Source of the DNA: Galerina marginata
Taxonomy: Eukaryota > Basidiomycota > Agaricomycetes > Agaricales > Galerinaceae
Reading direction: 5' to 3'
Length of the DNA: 64,000 nt
Assembly (NCBI GenBank): GCA_023014335.1
Contig: JAECYW010000005.1
Location: forward strand, 496,001 to 560,000
This document shows positions 25,101-38,251 of this stretch, piece by piece (position 1 is the stretch's first letter; each line of letters starts with the position of its first letter). The translations under genes were made by a program, and so were the position numbers. The notes below the pieces were generated by a model. It made no database searches. It was not told the DNA's origin and worked only from the letters and a program-made list of their open reading frames with translations.

Positions 25101-26356
25101 TTTAATTACGTAATGATGTTGAACCACAATTCCCCGACTGCCACGATCAAGAACGTCTTGTCTTGTTCTGATCGCCTCCCTTTCATCCTTTTTGCTTTCA
25201 GTGGCCAGTGCTAGTGACTCCCTCTCGTTCATTTTCTTGGCGGTCTAAATCCAGTATTCTCGAAGCCTTTATTTCTGCTCTGATTCATGTGCACTAGTAC
25301 TGCCCAAAACTCACGGTTACTCACCTTCTCATGAACAGAGCCTGCACGCCCCGAAATCGAGACCTCTCTTCATACGCGCCTCTATTGTCGTTATTTGTAT
25401 TGCACCTTGGCGAACTTTTGTCATGATATTCTTGCCAATGGCTTTGGGTCTGCAGCGCTCAGCATCAAGGATGCTAAAATCCCGAGCCGCCTGTATAGAG
25501 CTGTATAGTAAGCAAACCGCCTTTCAGCTCTAAATCGTGATACACGAAGAGATAACCTCCCCTTTCTCCCGCCAATTCCATATCAGCGAGTGGTAATGAG
25601 CGTTGATCCGCTTATGCTATGCTCTTGGGAAACATGGTTCGCACTCTGGCCTCATGGTTGACTTGGCAGAACGTTGAATTCGAAAGGCCTTTCCAACGCT
25701 ACATCAACTCTGTACTTTTCAGCCAAACCCTGCCCTTCCCTACTTATTGGCATTATAGACCACCACACTTCACCAAACTGTTTCTACGCGGGAATCACTT
25801 CTCGCGTCATGTTGAGCTGGAAATTTGGATGGGTCTGTTCTCCGACATGCTGGATAGGTCGCCACGTGGAGAAAAAGCGGGACTTTGAGGAAAGGACACT
25901 ATAATGGCAAAGACACAACATCAGGGGTCTACAGTGGACGACTAAGCCTTAACGAAGTAGTGAGGGGCAGCTTCACTTTGCCCGCCAGGTTGCGTAGCTT
26001 TGCCGGTGCCTCTAATCACCGTTGAAGAGTACGATGGGCGTGATATAACCTACGTCCGATCGCCTCCTTTCATTTTTTCTGCTGGACCTCGGTCGTCGCC
26101 AGGGGATTGGGGAACTATGCCTCCGGAACCACATCAAACAGCCTTCGACATTCGGAGATATACGTGCATGTTCTTACGACTGCAATTCGCCCCCTAGTCT
26201 ACCTTCCTCGCGTCTACCCGCAGCTCCGCCATACCTCGCTGCTGCGAAATTGATGCGTCTGTTAATTATCCCTAGTTCTCACTCTCAAGTGGATGGACTT
26301 CGAATGTCGTAAGTCGCAATGAGTTTATTCTGGAACTACATTTGTGTCAGGAAGGC
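22192..26356. other. Gene-poor stretch with a possible coding relic at 22,633-22,920
   Basis: On the minus strand, 22,920 to 22,636 holds a coherent frame (segments GERDCSPPLKF, MALDVIKSFLIDGAVAGRA, FHAGFEWLNQGPSF) with no recognised family and no partner exons. The remaining sequence has only short frames. A hydrophobic minus-strand frame near 23,240-23,611 looks like a membrane-protein exon but could not be extended. Confidence 0.4.
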
Positions 26357-28084
26357 TCATCTAGACTCAGTTGATTCATCGGAAGTCTTCAATTGATTAA
26401 TTTTCTGACACACTTCCACCAAGGCCTTCCCAAGTCGCTCGAAGTCGGATATCTATACATCAAGATGGTTTGTAATCACAGTGAGCAAAGAATAGATAGT
26501 TCAAAATCGGAAGAAAAAAGGCTCACGTCGTTATAGATTTGAGCACTCGCTCTTACCCACCATCGTCCTTCATAGTAAAAAGGAGGTGCAAACGTCTTGT
26601 GAACTTCTATCAGTTCCTCCTCAAAAAGCAAGAAAACTTCGTTCGACGGCTTGATGGTCAGTGAAATAGGAAGCTCTATGTTTGTCTGTTGCCCGTTAAA
26701 TCCAGTCTGAGCCAAAATGTTTAGGGCAGAAACGCACCATGTTCGCGGTCAGCTCGCCCGAATCCGTCGCATCCATAACTGCCGTCCCGAGCCTTTCAGC
26801 CACCAATCGTCCTCCTTCCACTGCCAGGGCATGACAGTAATCGTTGATCTTTTTTTCGCCCCCCAGGCGTTGTCGAAACGCAGTTGCTGCCTTGGCAGTA
26901 AGTCGCCAAGCCAACCGAAAATCACGTAAGCTTACCGAATTCAATGCTCAACGTCGGTACAGGATCCGTTTGGCCAGTCCCTGTTTTATGAACAATCGCG
27001 TCGTGCGTTGGGAAATGGAGTTCTATCATGACTTACAGAAGAACTTGTGAATGAAGTTCGATGGAGCGACACCGGGTACTGGGTGACAGACTCCTGGTAC
27101 CAATTGCGTCTTGATCATAGCCTGATTTCGAAATGGCACGTATAGCATTGCGCATCCTCGCTGTGCGTAATACCACTTGCTGCAGTTCTAAGCAATCTAT
27201 CAGTTTACAGGTCGAAATTGGTCAAAGGAGAGGCCGGGTACTTGCCGTCATCCAAAAGTCCGGATCGACTTCGGTAAGGTTTATTTCGCTTTCTTGACCT
27301 AACGAATGTGCGGCATCGACCACGCTCCAGACGCCCTCTTCCCTGCAAACACGTACCATATCTCGCCATGGTAAGAGAATGCTAGGAGAAGCGGTGATGC
27401 TCTCCATAACAACGACAATTTTGGGGACACGGTCACCGTTCGATGCTCGTTCTTTCGACCGCGAAAGCATCTCCTTCTTGATCCTTTTAACATGCTCTCT
27501 GAACCTTTCGAGAATAGCTGTCTGGGAGGCCAGTCCTGCCAATTTAAAAACGGAGGATTGTGGAGGATGAGGAATATTTTCGATTGCCAAAGTTATGGAT
27601 TGGAAGATTGCATCGGCTAGTAGAGGTGATTGTTAGGGTTAAAAATGCCAATCCGGCAGACATACACACTGTAGATAATATAATCTTCGGATGACCAGTC
27701 GAAGTTATGTAACACTGTGTTCATGGCTGTTGCGACGTTGTTGATGAATACACATGTGTTTGGGTCAGCTCCGATAAGCTTCGCAAGGCATTCTCTCGCC
27801 GCGGTAACTCGACCGAATAATTGTACTCGAATGAATGCATCAGGATTGCGCTCGCACTCTCTGGTCAAGGCTTCACAAGCACGTTGGACGGGGTCAGGTA
27901 CTGTTCCGAAGGATCCTTAGAAAAGCCGTTAAGCAGCACAAACCGGTGGGTATTCAAGTTATTGATGCTCACCGTGGTTTAGATTCGTTACGTTAGGATC
28001 AGTGTAGAAAAGACGCCTGCAGTCGCGTCCCCAGTTTGGAACGATGAAGTTCTCAGAGATTGAAAGAGGAGCCTTGGAAGTCAT
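26357..28084 (-). CDS. PLP-dependent class V aminotransferase (isopenicillin N epimerase-like), 442 aa
   Basis: Eight exons in frame: 28084-27973, 27915-27670, 27616-27246, 27187-27037, 26980-26936, 26886-26738, 26685-26527 and 26452-26357. The fold-type I, class V features are in order: NLNHGSFGTVP near the start, INNVATAMNTVL, the PLP-contacting Asp in VVDAAHS (about residue 220), and the Schiff-base Lys in NCSKWYYAQRG (about residue 247). The C-terminal domain ends with RWWVRASAQIYND and SDFERLGKAL. Length matches fungal epimerase/cysteine-desulfurase-like relatives. Intron 3 (27245-27188) begins with GC (CG|GCAAGT); the rest are GT-AG. The exact substrate is unknown: this group includes racemase-, lyase- and desulfurase-type enzymes. 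No signal peptide is seen, so a cytosolic site is inferred. Confidence 0.88.
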
Positions 28085-30855
28085 GTAGTCGAGATAAAGC
28101 CACTTGAACATTACACGGCATGTTGATATAATTGAGTTTCAGGGGCTGTGAGATTGCAAGACAGGAAAAGTGTTTTCCCTCCTGAAGTGTGAGTGTTCGC
28201 TAGCTTCGAGAGATTGTCTATTTCGAATTTTGTAAACCCAGGGTAGATTGGTTTGATTTTCAAAAGAACTGGAGGCATCAGTCACGCGCACTTGCAGTTT
28301 ATTCTCAACGTCCAAATATAAACCGGGAAATGACAATTCCGACCTTAAAATTGCTACCGCCTTCCTTCTGTAAATTCACACTAGGCCAAGCTTCGAACAT
28401 CTAGGAAATAGCCCGACCCCGAGTCCCTCACAGTGCCCAAGCAGCAAAAGGTTTAAAAATATATAGGGATCAGATTCATGGTAAGTCCTACGTTGTACCA
28501 TGTGCTTATATCTACAGCTTGCAGGTTCTAACGCCTCATTTTTCACATCAAATCTCAAGTTAACATTCTTCAGCGCCGAAGTCGAGTCTGTTTGAAAAAC
28601 CTGACAGAACTCAGCGCAGGCGGTGGTAACTTGGGCCTATGAATTATCTTTGGAGCATCTTATCCGATTTTGACTTCTTCAAGTACACGAGCGACTGAAA
28701 ATAGTGAGGGGAAAGGCGAAGCCCAAGCGGGCTTGCTTGACTGATCGAAGGTGCAGGAATTTGGCGGGAAAGCACGACCTTTGAAGAAAGCTACACTGGC
28801 ACATCGCAGATGAGGCGACAGCTTCAGAAGCTACAGTCGTGGGACGCCCGCCGTAAATAAAGTAGCAACTTTCGGAAGAGCTCGGAAATGACGCTGAAGG
28901 TGCACATATGTTCAATCAGAATCAATGGGAAGAACGAAAAGGTTTGGAAAATCTAGAAATTGTTGGACGAATGCACGTGATTCACATGCGATTTTATTCT
29001 TTACTTATGTAATATTTTGAGCCACATCCCGAACTTGAACCACCTCCGCTCCTTGCTCGTCTGCCATCACTCGCGATATCCAGAATGCTTCACTTGAAGT
29101 CATATTCGTTTATGGTTTTGTTTCCTTATTACTCGCACTTCCGATGCTGTAACGCACGACCGCCAAGGCTAGCACACGTCACCCAAAGGCTCCACTTCCT
29201 TTCGTTCTCCCACCCGCCTGGACCTGAGACAATTCTCTCATAGTAAGTCGCAGTCCTGAGAGGTTACAGCCTTTATTCACTTAATACTCCATTAATATGT
29301 CAAAATTCCAGGTGGAATGCTGAACGTTAAGCGCTAAAGTCCTTACTGATGAACTTTTGCCTTATCCTCCGAACACGGCTGAGGTGTCCTCTGGCCATCT
29401 TTCGGGGATGCTACTCGGTAACACTACTGGGTATTTCCACTCCTGTCCCAAAAATTATGTCTGCTACAGGTCGAAAACCGTCGTAAACGGCGAAGCGGAC
29501 GCCGACCGAACAGCCTCGAAAGTAGCGAATGTAGAACCAGTCCCGCCCCCCCCCTGGACTTGGAGGCAAGCGCCATATACAGCCATGCATTAACTGTGAA
29601 ATTTATTATCATTCTCACGTCGGCCGTTACTTGTTTAAATTTGCTCAAACCACTCGACAACTTCTTACGGCGGGACTTGAGCGGAAACCCTATTCGTCTT
29701 CATCGCCCTATCCCAGCCAGCCGAATCTGAAGCTTTTTCGACCCTCACTTCCAAACTGTTTGACTATATATACCAACCATACGCTCTTTGATCACGAATG
29801 CTAACGAAAGGCTTTCAATTGATCGCTGAAAGGGTATAGACGTGAGTTGCATCTCTGCTGCCACCTAACATTGCTCAATATTTGACAGATTTGTGCAGAA
29901 CTTTTAAAAACGTTGAACTAAAATGCCTTGGCATGTGTGCTATGACATCGAGAGGCAGAGAAGTTAATCCTGAACCGCCTTACCGCTGCCAGGAATCGAG
30001 AAGGACACTCATCGCAAGCAGGCGTTGACCTCGATAACTATCCAAATCCACCTAGATCGCCGTCACCAGCTCCATTATTCCAAGTTTCCTCATTTCCCTC
30101 GGAGGTTGAGAATAATGAACAACTTAAAAGAGTGTACGGGATTTTCTACCGCACAAACTCATCGCTCCCTCCTATTATTCGCCTTCTCTTTGTCGACGCT
30201 CTCTCGACGATTTCTCGTGCTAGGACTGACGACGACTAGGGCAATTAGCTAATCGTAATTCTGGTTCGTTCGTTGCACGTATGCGGAAGTGCTACATTTA
30301 CCTTTCAAGTAGGTCTATCTTTATGGTTGTTCGGATGGATAATGAATGAAAAATGAAATGGTCAGAACGCGTTTTCCGGGTGCGGCAATAGGTCCCTCAT
30401 ATCCATCACTCCTCTCCCTCTCATCTGAGAATGGAGAACCCAGACGGAAAGAGTGAGAAGTCAGAACCATGGGCATGGCCTTGAATGTCCTTACACTTCG
30501 CAAATTGCAGATGCGTCAGGCGCGATATGAAAGCTAATCTAAAGTGAACAAGGACGAGCGCATGCGTAGGTTCAAATAACTTAGATTTTCTGCCACCAGT
30601 CAGCATCAGCGTTCGTCAAACTTTCAGTACCCTGTCCAGCTGACAATGCGAGGCACTGTCGACTAATTCCTAGAGTTACGAATAACTCAAAGAAAAAATC
30701 AAGCCACCCCGAATTATAATTATTCTATCAAAATAGGTTCGTAAATGCCGTTATAATTAATTGCTGTAAGCTAGTTCAACTCAAGTTCAAATTCACCAAA
30801 AGCTCATCCAATGTTTACCCCCTTCCCCTGCACGGAACAACGTTCTTGTCTAAAA
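28085..30855. other. No supported gene
   Basis: Short frames only. Pyrimidine-rich and AT-rich patches alternate, and nothing could be tied to a family. Confidence 0.4.
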
Positions 30856-32100
30856 CTAGGCCGCCGATTCTTCAAAGTGGTATTGCTCGCTTTGTTGCTG
30901 CATTTGAACTGCAGGAGAGCTATCTTTTTCTTGATCTGTGCTCAGCGGTCCGCTGTCAAATGCTAGAATGGATTGAACCCTCAGTTGGTCCTGGATCGTG
31001 TAGAGTGACTTGTCTTTCTCTCCACGATCAGCCACCCGGATAATGATTAAATTGAAGGCTATCCCCACGACCTGAACTTCCTGAAAGGAAAACGGTTCAG
31101 AGACAGGCACTCAAACCTGAAATTGGACATACGCACAACGTCTGATGTCGTATAAGAAGCATTGCTGTTGCTTATGAACATCGAAATGAAGGTAATGAGA
31201 GCAGTGGTCGTGTACATCAAGCCAGATTCGATGATGATAAAGATAAGCCTCTGTAGGCGAGACCTCTTCTTTTTGATGTTGGGTGCGAGGAAATAATTTC
31301 CAATCGTCAACACGCCGTTTTCCGAGTTCTGACGATCAACTTTAACGATGCGATAGACCAGAAGTCCTGGAAGCAGGTCAAATTATTTTACAATACAAAA
31401 GGCAAACTTCATCCAAAAATGCCTACCGGTTGCGACAATATTGACCGTTATCGAGCAGGTTAAAAATGGGACGATGAAATCCTTGACTTTGCTGCTCCCA
31501 ACAGTTCCTGTGACCGTACTTATCTCGCCGAATATCATCCCACCAGCACAAGCGAATGCACCAAGCCATAGGAACAGGGGAATGGGCATAACCTTCCAAG
31601 ATCGAGCGTATACGACCCATAATCGAAAGATCTAGATAAATTTCAGCCATTTAAGTATTTGTCTGAGTGAACAATTGTAGGTACAGACCAGCACACCATC
31701 ACCGATTAGAGTTTGCATCAGGAAAGTTACAGCCTGGATGATGATAAGTGATGCTAGGTTACGAGTGGCATTTGAAATATCTAGCCTTCGTGATACTGAT
31801 CCAATCCGAAAGGTGCGTGAATTCTGCATCGGAGCCGCCGGGACCTGTATAGAGGATGAACGCTTTGACATTATGGTAAAATCCAAGGACGATATCAAGT
31901 GTTCCAATGACAAAAAATGACGCAGAAACTGCGACCATGAGCCAACGAATTTGGGATGGTCGCCGGAATTCCGTCCCCCATTCGTTAAGAAGTAAAGTTC
32001 TGAGACATTGCCCGAAGGTGACCAGGAAGAAAGCCCAAAAGACAGTCGCGACCCAGGATGAGACGAGCTGGGCCTCGCTGATTGAAAACGAGTCGGCCAT
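30856..32100 (-). CDS. Seven-TM membrane protein of an uncharacterised agaricomycete family, 342 aa
   Basis: Five exons in frame: 32100-31797, 31753-31689, 31631-31427, 31366-31137 and 31080-30856 (introns 43-60 nt). The protein follows a layout widespread in mushrooms: MADSFSISEAQL start, TM1 (VFWAFFLVTFG), a second TM with GTLDIVLGFYHNV, YTGPGGSDAEF, QTLIGDGVL followed by WVVYARSWK, then IIIESGLMYTTTALITF, a last TM and a Gln/Ser/Glu-rich cytoplasmic tail. It is a distant relative of the proteins at 7.9 and 20.3 kb (shared IIESG motif and W-x-V-x-R pattern). Two donor choices a codon apart are possible at the last intron. Function is unknown; a sensory or receptor role is speculative. Confidence 0.88.
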
Positions 32101-32532
32101 GAGAGATTGCATTCCGAAGCCTCCCAATAAATACGAGAACCCTCGACACTAAGAATACAGTAACCGCGATTGGTTAGCACACAGTACAGCATCTTGCCTG
32201 GAACCTTGCCTGGAACCCGATCAAACCGTGTAATATAGTGTTATAAACCATCCGTTTTGGTAGGAATTATACCAGGACCCCATGGCACGTGGATATTCCC
32301 TGCTAGCGTTCCATTCGATAAGGCTTAAACAAAATCAACCTGCTTGAAAGACTAACCGATGATCAAGTTTTTTTTAGTAACATCAAAGTAACATGGCCCA
32401 TTACCGCTCAAGCTACTGAACTGCAGACTGGAGGCATTTGGCAGTCTTCCGCTGGAAAAACCCGGCACAGCTGGGACCAAAGATGGGAAATTGAAAATAT
32501 CATAGACACCCTTGGGATTTCTCGAGCGTACG
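32101..32532. other. Intergenic region with an unexplained minus-strand open stretch
   Basis: From about 32,530 to 32,350 the minus strand stays open and reads as plausible protein (NFPSLVPAVPGFSSG, LSGNGPCYFDVT). No start, splice partner or family was recognised. It may be a relic exon. Confidence 0.35.
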
Positions 32533-32823
32533 GTGAGATCGATATGGCTTGTGGCTGCGTTGACTGTCGACGGCTATATCGCTCGTGATGTCTTACTGTC
32601 TCCTTAGAACTCCCTGGATTCTCTCGAGATCATTCGAGAAAAAGTGTTTGGCTCTACCATTATGCTGCTACAGGTCCTGATTAAGCCAACCCAGGAAGCT
32701 TTAAAGCTTCGATCAGTCCTCATCCTCGATAACTATCGCATTAATCACAACGAGGCACCTACTCTCTACCTGCCAGCATGCTCCCCTGACCTAAAACCGA
32801 TAGAAGAATCCATACTCGAGTAG
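32533..32823 (+). mobile_element. Tc1/mariner-type DDE transposase relic
   Basis: A plus-strand frame with one internal TAG stop keeps catalytic-core landmarks of Tc1-like DDE transposases: AALTVDGYIARDVL, then VLILDNYRINHNEA (second catalytic Asp region) and YLPACSPDLKPIEES (usually YLPPYSPDLNPIEE, third acidic residue). The N-terminal DNA-binding part is missing, and residues between the D and the YLP block are deleted. It is a short dead fragment between the seven-TM gene and the P450 gene. Confidence 0.85.
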
Positions 32824-32851
32824 TAAGTCGAAGTAGAATTTGGGCGACAGA

Positions 32852-35017
32852 CTAATAAACTCTTTTCTGGAGTCCGAGCTTAATGGGTTCCGTGACGCCG
32901 AATGTAAACCCTATAATTCCACCTTTCGACATGACACGTTCTTCGTATTGCTCTCTTGTCTCATTTCCCAGGACGACGTCGACTTGCCAGTCACGTAAGA
33001 GCAACGCCAAAAATGTTAGAGCCTCTGTGTGAGTGAACTTCCGACCGATACAAGCCCGTGATCCAATTCCGAACATCGTAACATCATGTTCAGAGACACC
33101 ATACCATCTGGAAGGCATGAATTTGTCGGGCTCTGGGAAGATGTGAGGGTTCCGACCTTGATGGATTTGGTAAATTTGCATCCAAGGAGGTAACGGCCAT
33201 GAACTTACAAATTGCAACTATGTCGAGAACAACAAGCGTGCCCTTTTTCAGGACCATCGTCGTCTCAACCGGACGCTTAGCCCGAATAACGATATCTTCC
33301 GGCATTTCACGAGTAAGCATAGGAGCAGCGGCTAGAAGCCTTGTCAGTTAAGAGCATCGAAGTTTAACGTGACCACATACGAACGAGCCTAAGCGATTCA
33401 TTAAAGCAGGCAAGTGTATGGCGAAGCTGCGACAGATCGTCCAAGGTCTAGTGGGATTAAGAATTACAGCCCGTTGTCAACAAAGGCATTTAATATGACT
33501 TACTGGATCTTGGCTAGCGGGAATTATAGAGATGATTTCTTCATAGGCTTTAGCCTGTTCGCCTTGATGAATCGCCAGATATGTCAGCGCAGTTGTGAGG
33601 ACTGACGCGGTTGTCTCTGCGTTGGGTAAATACATTTCATTTAAGGGTAAGGAACAGAGGAACTAAGACGCCAAATACCGTGACCCGCAAACATCAACAC
33701 GAAGGTATTGCCGATCTATAATTAGATGAGCAAGGTCGTATAAATAGTAATCACACGAACCCACCACTTCGTCAGCATTGAGCGAATACTTTCCATCCCT
33801 GTCGTGAGCAGCGATGAGTCGGGTAAAAACATCGCCACGCTTGTTAGATAATTCCGGGTCAGCTGCTACCTCTTGAGCCCGAACTTCTACGGATTTGTGC
33901 ATGAATGCGGACAACGACTTCCATATCGTATCCATTCTTCGCAACCTGAGGATAAAATGGTTAGCAGAGAGCGACCTCAAGGTGAAGATATGACGCAGAC
34001 TTCTTGATTGGAAGCCTGTACATCCATCTAGGCACGATTAGACGAAGAATCGTTGTTTTGGCCACGAATGAAAGGGCGTGGCTAGTGCCTGCTTCGTCGA
34101 GGTCTTCTTCTTCGTCGACAGTCCAAGCAATTGGCATACCGAACCCGCAACGGGCGATCACCAGAAAGGCAACCTGGCGCATATGTATTGATGAAACGAA
34201 TATCAGAGGAATTTTCGGAAAGCATTTGACGTACACGCATGGTGAGGCGATGAATGGAATCAATGACGACCTCCGCCTTGCCTTCCCAACCTTCTTCTTG
34301 AACCATTTCTCGATAGAGTTCCTTGGTTTGCTCCAAAACTTTAACGTACCTACATGTTGGCAACCCCGACATCTGAGATGACAATAAGTATATGATTCAT
34401 GAAACAAGCAGCTCACGTTTTAGTGGAAAATGCAGGTGCCATGATCCGTCGATGTCTTTTCCAAATTTCGCCTTCAGAGGAGAAAACGTTCTCGCCCCAG
34501 AGCCTAACAATCTTTCAATAGAACATACTAAAGTAAATATTAACTTGACTTACACGAGCGCGCCTATCGGATCTCTCGGCTTGGGCAACAGTCTCTGTCC
34601 TTCACTTCCAAGTAACTGCTGGGCAACATCCAAAGAACAAGTGTGATACGATGGGGGACCGCGCATTAATGGAACCACGGATATAACGTCGTGTGAGTAG
34701 TTGAAATATGCTACCCGAAAGTAGTGAGCGCTTTTGAGTTTCATGGTCGCCGAGTCTCTTACCTGTCTTTCTGAGATTCCAACTCCAGGTGCTGCCAAGG
34801 TTCCACCACGTCATAGGCAGCATTGCGCCCAGAAGTGTAAACGGGGAGAACAACGGTCTGTACCCAGGTACATTCTGAACGACCTGTGAGCGTGAAGTGA
34901 TGAGCAAATCTGTCTTCGAATTTCGGTATGAAAGATACTTACTCGCAAGGCGCTCCTGACGCTATAAATCCAATACGCCGCGAGAAGACATCCGAAGGTC
35001 GTCAGAAGGCTTAACAT
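32852..35017 (-). CDS. Cytochrome P450 monooxygenase, 519 aa
   Basis: Twelve exons in frame: 35017-34943, 34883-34763, 34710-34556, 34511-34417, 34349-34235, 34173-34001, 33945-33765, 33715-33679, 33616-33504, 33447-33381, 33331-33209 and 33156-32852. An N-terminal membrane anchor (LLTTFGCLLAAYWIY) is followed by the basidiomycete-type NVPGYRPLFSPF and WKRHRRIMAPAF. All P450 landmarks are present: oxygen-binding I-helix AGHETT (residues 315-320), K-helix E372-x-x-R375, FPEPDKFMPSRW and the heme loop FGIGSRACIG with Cys454. The microsomal membrane is expected, with electrons from a P450 reductase. Introns are 44-67 nt, GT-AG. The gene looks complete and functional. Family number and substrate cannot be told; it resembles the large CYP5144/CYP5037-like mushroom groups, which is only an impression. 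Confidence 0.93.
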
Positions 35018-35797
35018 GTTGTTCTGATAAATGTGAACCGATGGTTCTCTTTTGTGTGAACTGAACGTCCTATTTTTAACAAAGGTCTAGTCAGCCTGTC
35101 ACGATAACAGTACAACTTGATGGGTATCGGTTTATATGACAGATGAGGGATTGACCATACCTATTCATATTTACAGATATCGGCTTCTGAACTTGGATAG
35201 TGCCGCGTTGTGTTCAGCGTTCCGGACAGGCGTAATCGCTTGTCACCTTCTTGCCGAATGCCTTGCGAATGGACCTGCGGAGTTCATTATGAAGGTCATA
35301 TTTCAAGGCGAGCCCGAAATAAACGAACCGTGAACAGCGGGACCAGTGAGGTACTCGTCATATCTCGAGCATCTACTTGTGGTATAATGTACGTGGGATC
35401 TGCCATGAGGATGATTAGGTTCTGCAGAAAGGACTGATATTGGAATAAACACCCACCAGCATCTATTTTATATAGACATCCTTGGGAATGGTAAAACATA
35501 TTAGGGGAAAATGCGAAAGTGTTCAAAAAGCAACATTTAAATCAGGAGTAAACCGAGGACTGAGAAAAGAACGACGTGATGGCATAGCATGTTCGCCGTT
35601 CAGCGTCCTGGTCGCGCCCGTCCTGATAAAATCGACCAACTCATGGGGGTATTTGACATTGTCGCCTGTCAATCTTGATATTTATCTTGCAATAGACGAA
35701 GAAAGGGAAGGCAGTAGGTATATTAACCGAAGTACAGCAGATCTATTGAGTTCAACTGAGTCGGATCATCCCCATGTCCAGCCTATTTGCATCAAGC
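35018..35797. other. Intergenic; 3' flank of F-box copy 1
   Basis: No gene. The part near 35,720-35,790 resembles the 3' flanks of the other two tandem F-box copies (shared CCGAAGTACA), showing that flanking DNA was duplicated with the genes. Confidence 0.5.
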
Positions 35798-37614
35798 TTA
35801 GTTTCGGTTGAAAAAGAAAATGAGATGACAACGTACCCGCATTCCTATCAGTCTCTCCTCGTCAATCAGCACTGAGTCGTATGACTCCCACCTCTCGGTA
35901 CTCGTGCAGCGGACATACGGCAGTCTCGAGACGACGTCGTTGACGAAGGCGTTGCCGCGTGGATAGACGTTTTCTGGGTTCTCTTGCATAATGTTACCCT
36001 CATTTGAAGTGATGTTAGAAGTCGTGGCAGAATCTTCTTCTGTTGAAGACCCACTGAGAAGTTCAGTAGTGGTTTGAGGTGGAGAATCACCCCCGATAAC
36101 CGTCGTTATCGCCTTCTTCGACTCAGTACTGGCGCGAGCCTGAGTAAGTTTGACGTGCCACGGATTGAAGTCGAGGATGTGGATGTCGTTGTTGCACTCG
36201 TCCTCGTCGCCTCGACTCGAGCGGAATTCAACTAAGCGCTGTCCAGAACTTATGGTAATGAAACTGATGGAGCGGTGGTGGACAGGGAGCCACCGCGTGA
36301 TGGGAGGACCCCAAGATTCCCAAGGCACAGCAGGGCTAGGAAAGGTGGTGTTCAGAGACGCGGGGAGGAGGTTGAGGAGGGCCTTCCTATGAACGACCAT
36401 GATAAAGGAGCTTTCTATTAGACCTAAGTCGTCGTCATCGTCGTCGCTATTGTCATCCATGCCGGTAACTTGTAGCGTAAAGACAATGATGGCCTCTTCG
36501 GGGTTGTTCGAGTACGGACGGTCAGCTGGACTGTTTCTGGGGAACCACCCACCCGTAGTTGGGCTGGGGTCGCCACGGCATGCAACAAAAGATATACCAA
36601 AGGCTGGGTTGAATTGGGGGAATTGGAGCGTCTGTACGAGGCCAACACTCTCCGAGGCGGAAGCCGGAATGTGATAAATATTGATGCAATTGGTTGCCAA
36701 CTGCGGGTTGAGAAGAATGTCGTCACGGAGGAAGACGAGCCCAGGGTTCGCAACAGGAATGGGGTCCTAGGAGAGACTATTCAGCTTTATATCTCCCAAA
36801 ATGATGCGAATAGCTCACCAATTTCTCAGTCCGAGCACCCGTTCTCCAATTGAAGATATACATGAGCGCCTCGCTCACTTCGAACATCACGATGACGGCC
36901 AGATTCTGCCCTGAGACCTCGACGCTGATAATTGGGTGTTGGCTATTGGAGGGTTCTTCTGACAACAAGATAATTGGGCTCGCGATGCCGTCGTAAAGCC
37001 CACGGGTCGAATAACGGCGGAGGATGATGCAGAGACGAGACATATTCGGGTTGTTGTGAATTGGCGTCCTGGCTCGGAAATCAACATAAAGCAACATGAA
37101 GCATGATTGCTACTCACAGACAAACGCTGGCGATTAGGTCGTTCTCCTCAATGGATGTCCCGAAATCGATGATTTCCGCATCGAAGTGGATGATGTCCCA
37201 TTTTCTGATGTCGTCGACTTGGTGGGGCAGACGCACGGTTTGGATCGAGCGCGTAGTAAAATCGTCATCCATCCTTCCCACTAAACATACGCCAGGTGTA
37301 ACATCATATAGCCCGGACGACTTGTGTGGCAGCTGGGGAGTCGACAGAAACGGATATTGTGACTCGAAGGAAGCCCAAGCGCGCTCTCTAGCTCGTACCA
37401 TGTCAAGGCGGGCGGCGATTGGTAGCGCACAGAGCGGGTTGTTCAACAACCCCGCGATCTGTAGCTCTACCTTGTAGCTGAGCTGTAGAGAGGACTGGAT
37501 GACTCGCAAAACGGTGCGGCATGTTTGCTGAAGTGAATAGACGTCGGTGAAATCCAAGTATAGGGCAATGTCGATCAGAATTTCGGGAGGGAGGTCATAC
37601 AGGAGTAGGTCCAT
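35798..37614 (-). CDS. F-box protein, tandem copy 1, 571 aa
   Basis: Three exons in frame: 37614-37118, 37068-36819 and 36766-35798. The N-terminus carries an F-box (LYDLPPEILIDIALYLDF, then VYSLQQTCRTV), the Skp1-binding module of SCF ubiquitin ligases. The rest is a long beta-rich region with repeated hydrophobic strands (SPIILLSEEP, MYIFNWRTGARTEKL, IHILDFNPWHVKL) that looks propeller-like and would be the substrate-recruiting part; this is inferred. An Asp-rich loop (SDDDDDD) and a variable Ser/Thr/Glu insert sit in exon 3. It is the most diverged of three tandem paralogues and differs in the last residues, where the frame ends in Phe/Asn/Arg-rich sequence. Confidence 0.87.
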
Positions 37615-38251
37615 TCAAAATTTCGAACGTGCAGCGATATCTCCAACCTTCGTTACTTTAGTAGGCCGTTGGTGAAAGCAGTGAGCACTGTTGAAAATGG
37701 TGCTCGCAGTCATGTTGATGTCGGCAACTCAAATCTCGGATGTTTTCCCTTTTGGGCTGTACTCGGTATTCGGGAGAGATCCCGAAAGTGGAAGTCTGCC
37801 CGACTTTTTATGAACCCGCCTCACTGGCAGTTACTTACGCCGACCTCTGCAGAGCCTTCAAGAATCTCATATCATCAAACTTATTGATAAGCGGAGTAGA
37901 ATCTGGTATAATCAGCATACATAATTTAGTCACGATATCCACACGGTGTGCGCATGCATTCATGTCAATGGAATCTAACTGGGCAGCAGGTCGAAAGTCC
38001 ATGAATTCATAGAAATACAAAAGAGATAGAAATTCCTACAAGCGAATGAGTAGTTGAAACCAAAGGATCAAGAGAGCAACATTAATTGCTCGATTTAAAA
38101 CTCAAGAGATTCGCAAAAGCCGGTGGGTATAGATAGCGAGGGAGGCGGTTGGAATCGATCTGACCATAACATAACATGGAAAAGGGCAAGCAAATCAGCC
38201 GAAGTACAGCATGTCTATTGAGTACAACAGTTGTTGTAAATCGTCCGTACC

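Noticed and set aside
26707..26737. 31-nt intron in the aminotransferase
   Set aside because: A 52-nt intron using the later acceptor (26,686) gives the conserved NM-NIELP sequence and a normal length.
33946..33975. 30-nt intron in the P450
   Set aside because: A donor 25 bases earlier (34,000) gives a 55-nt intron and the expected LPIKKLRRMDT sequence.
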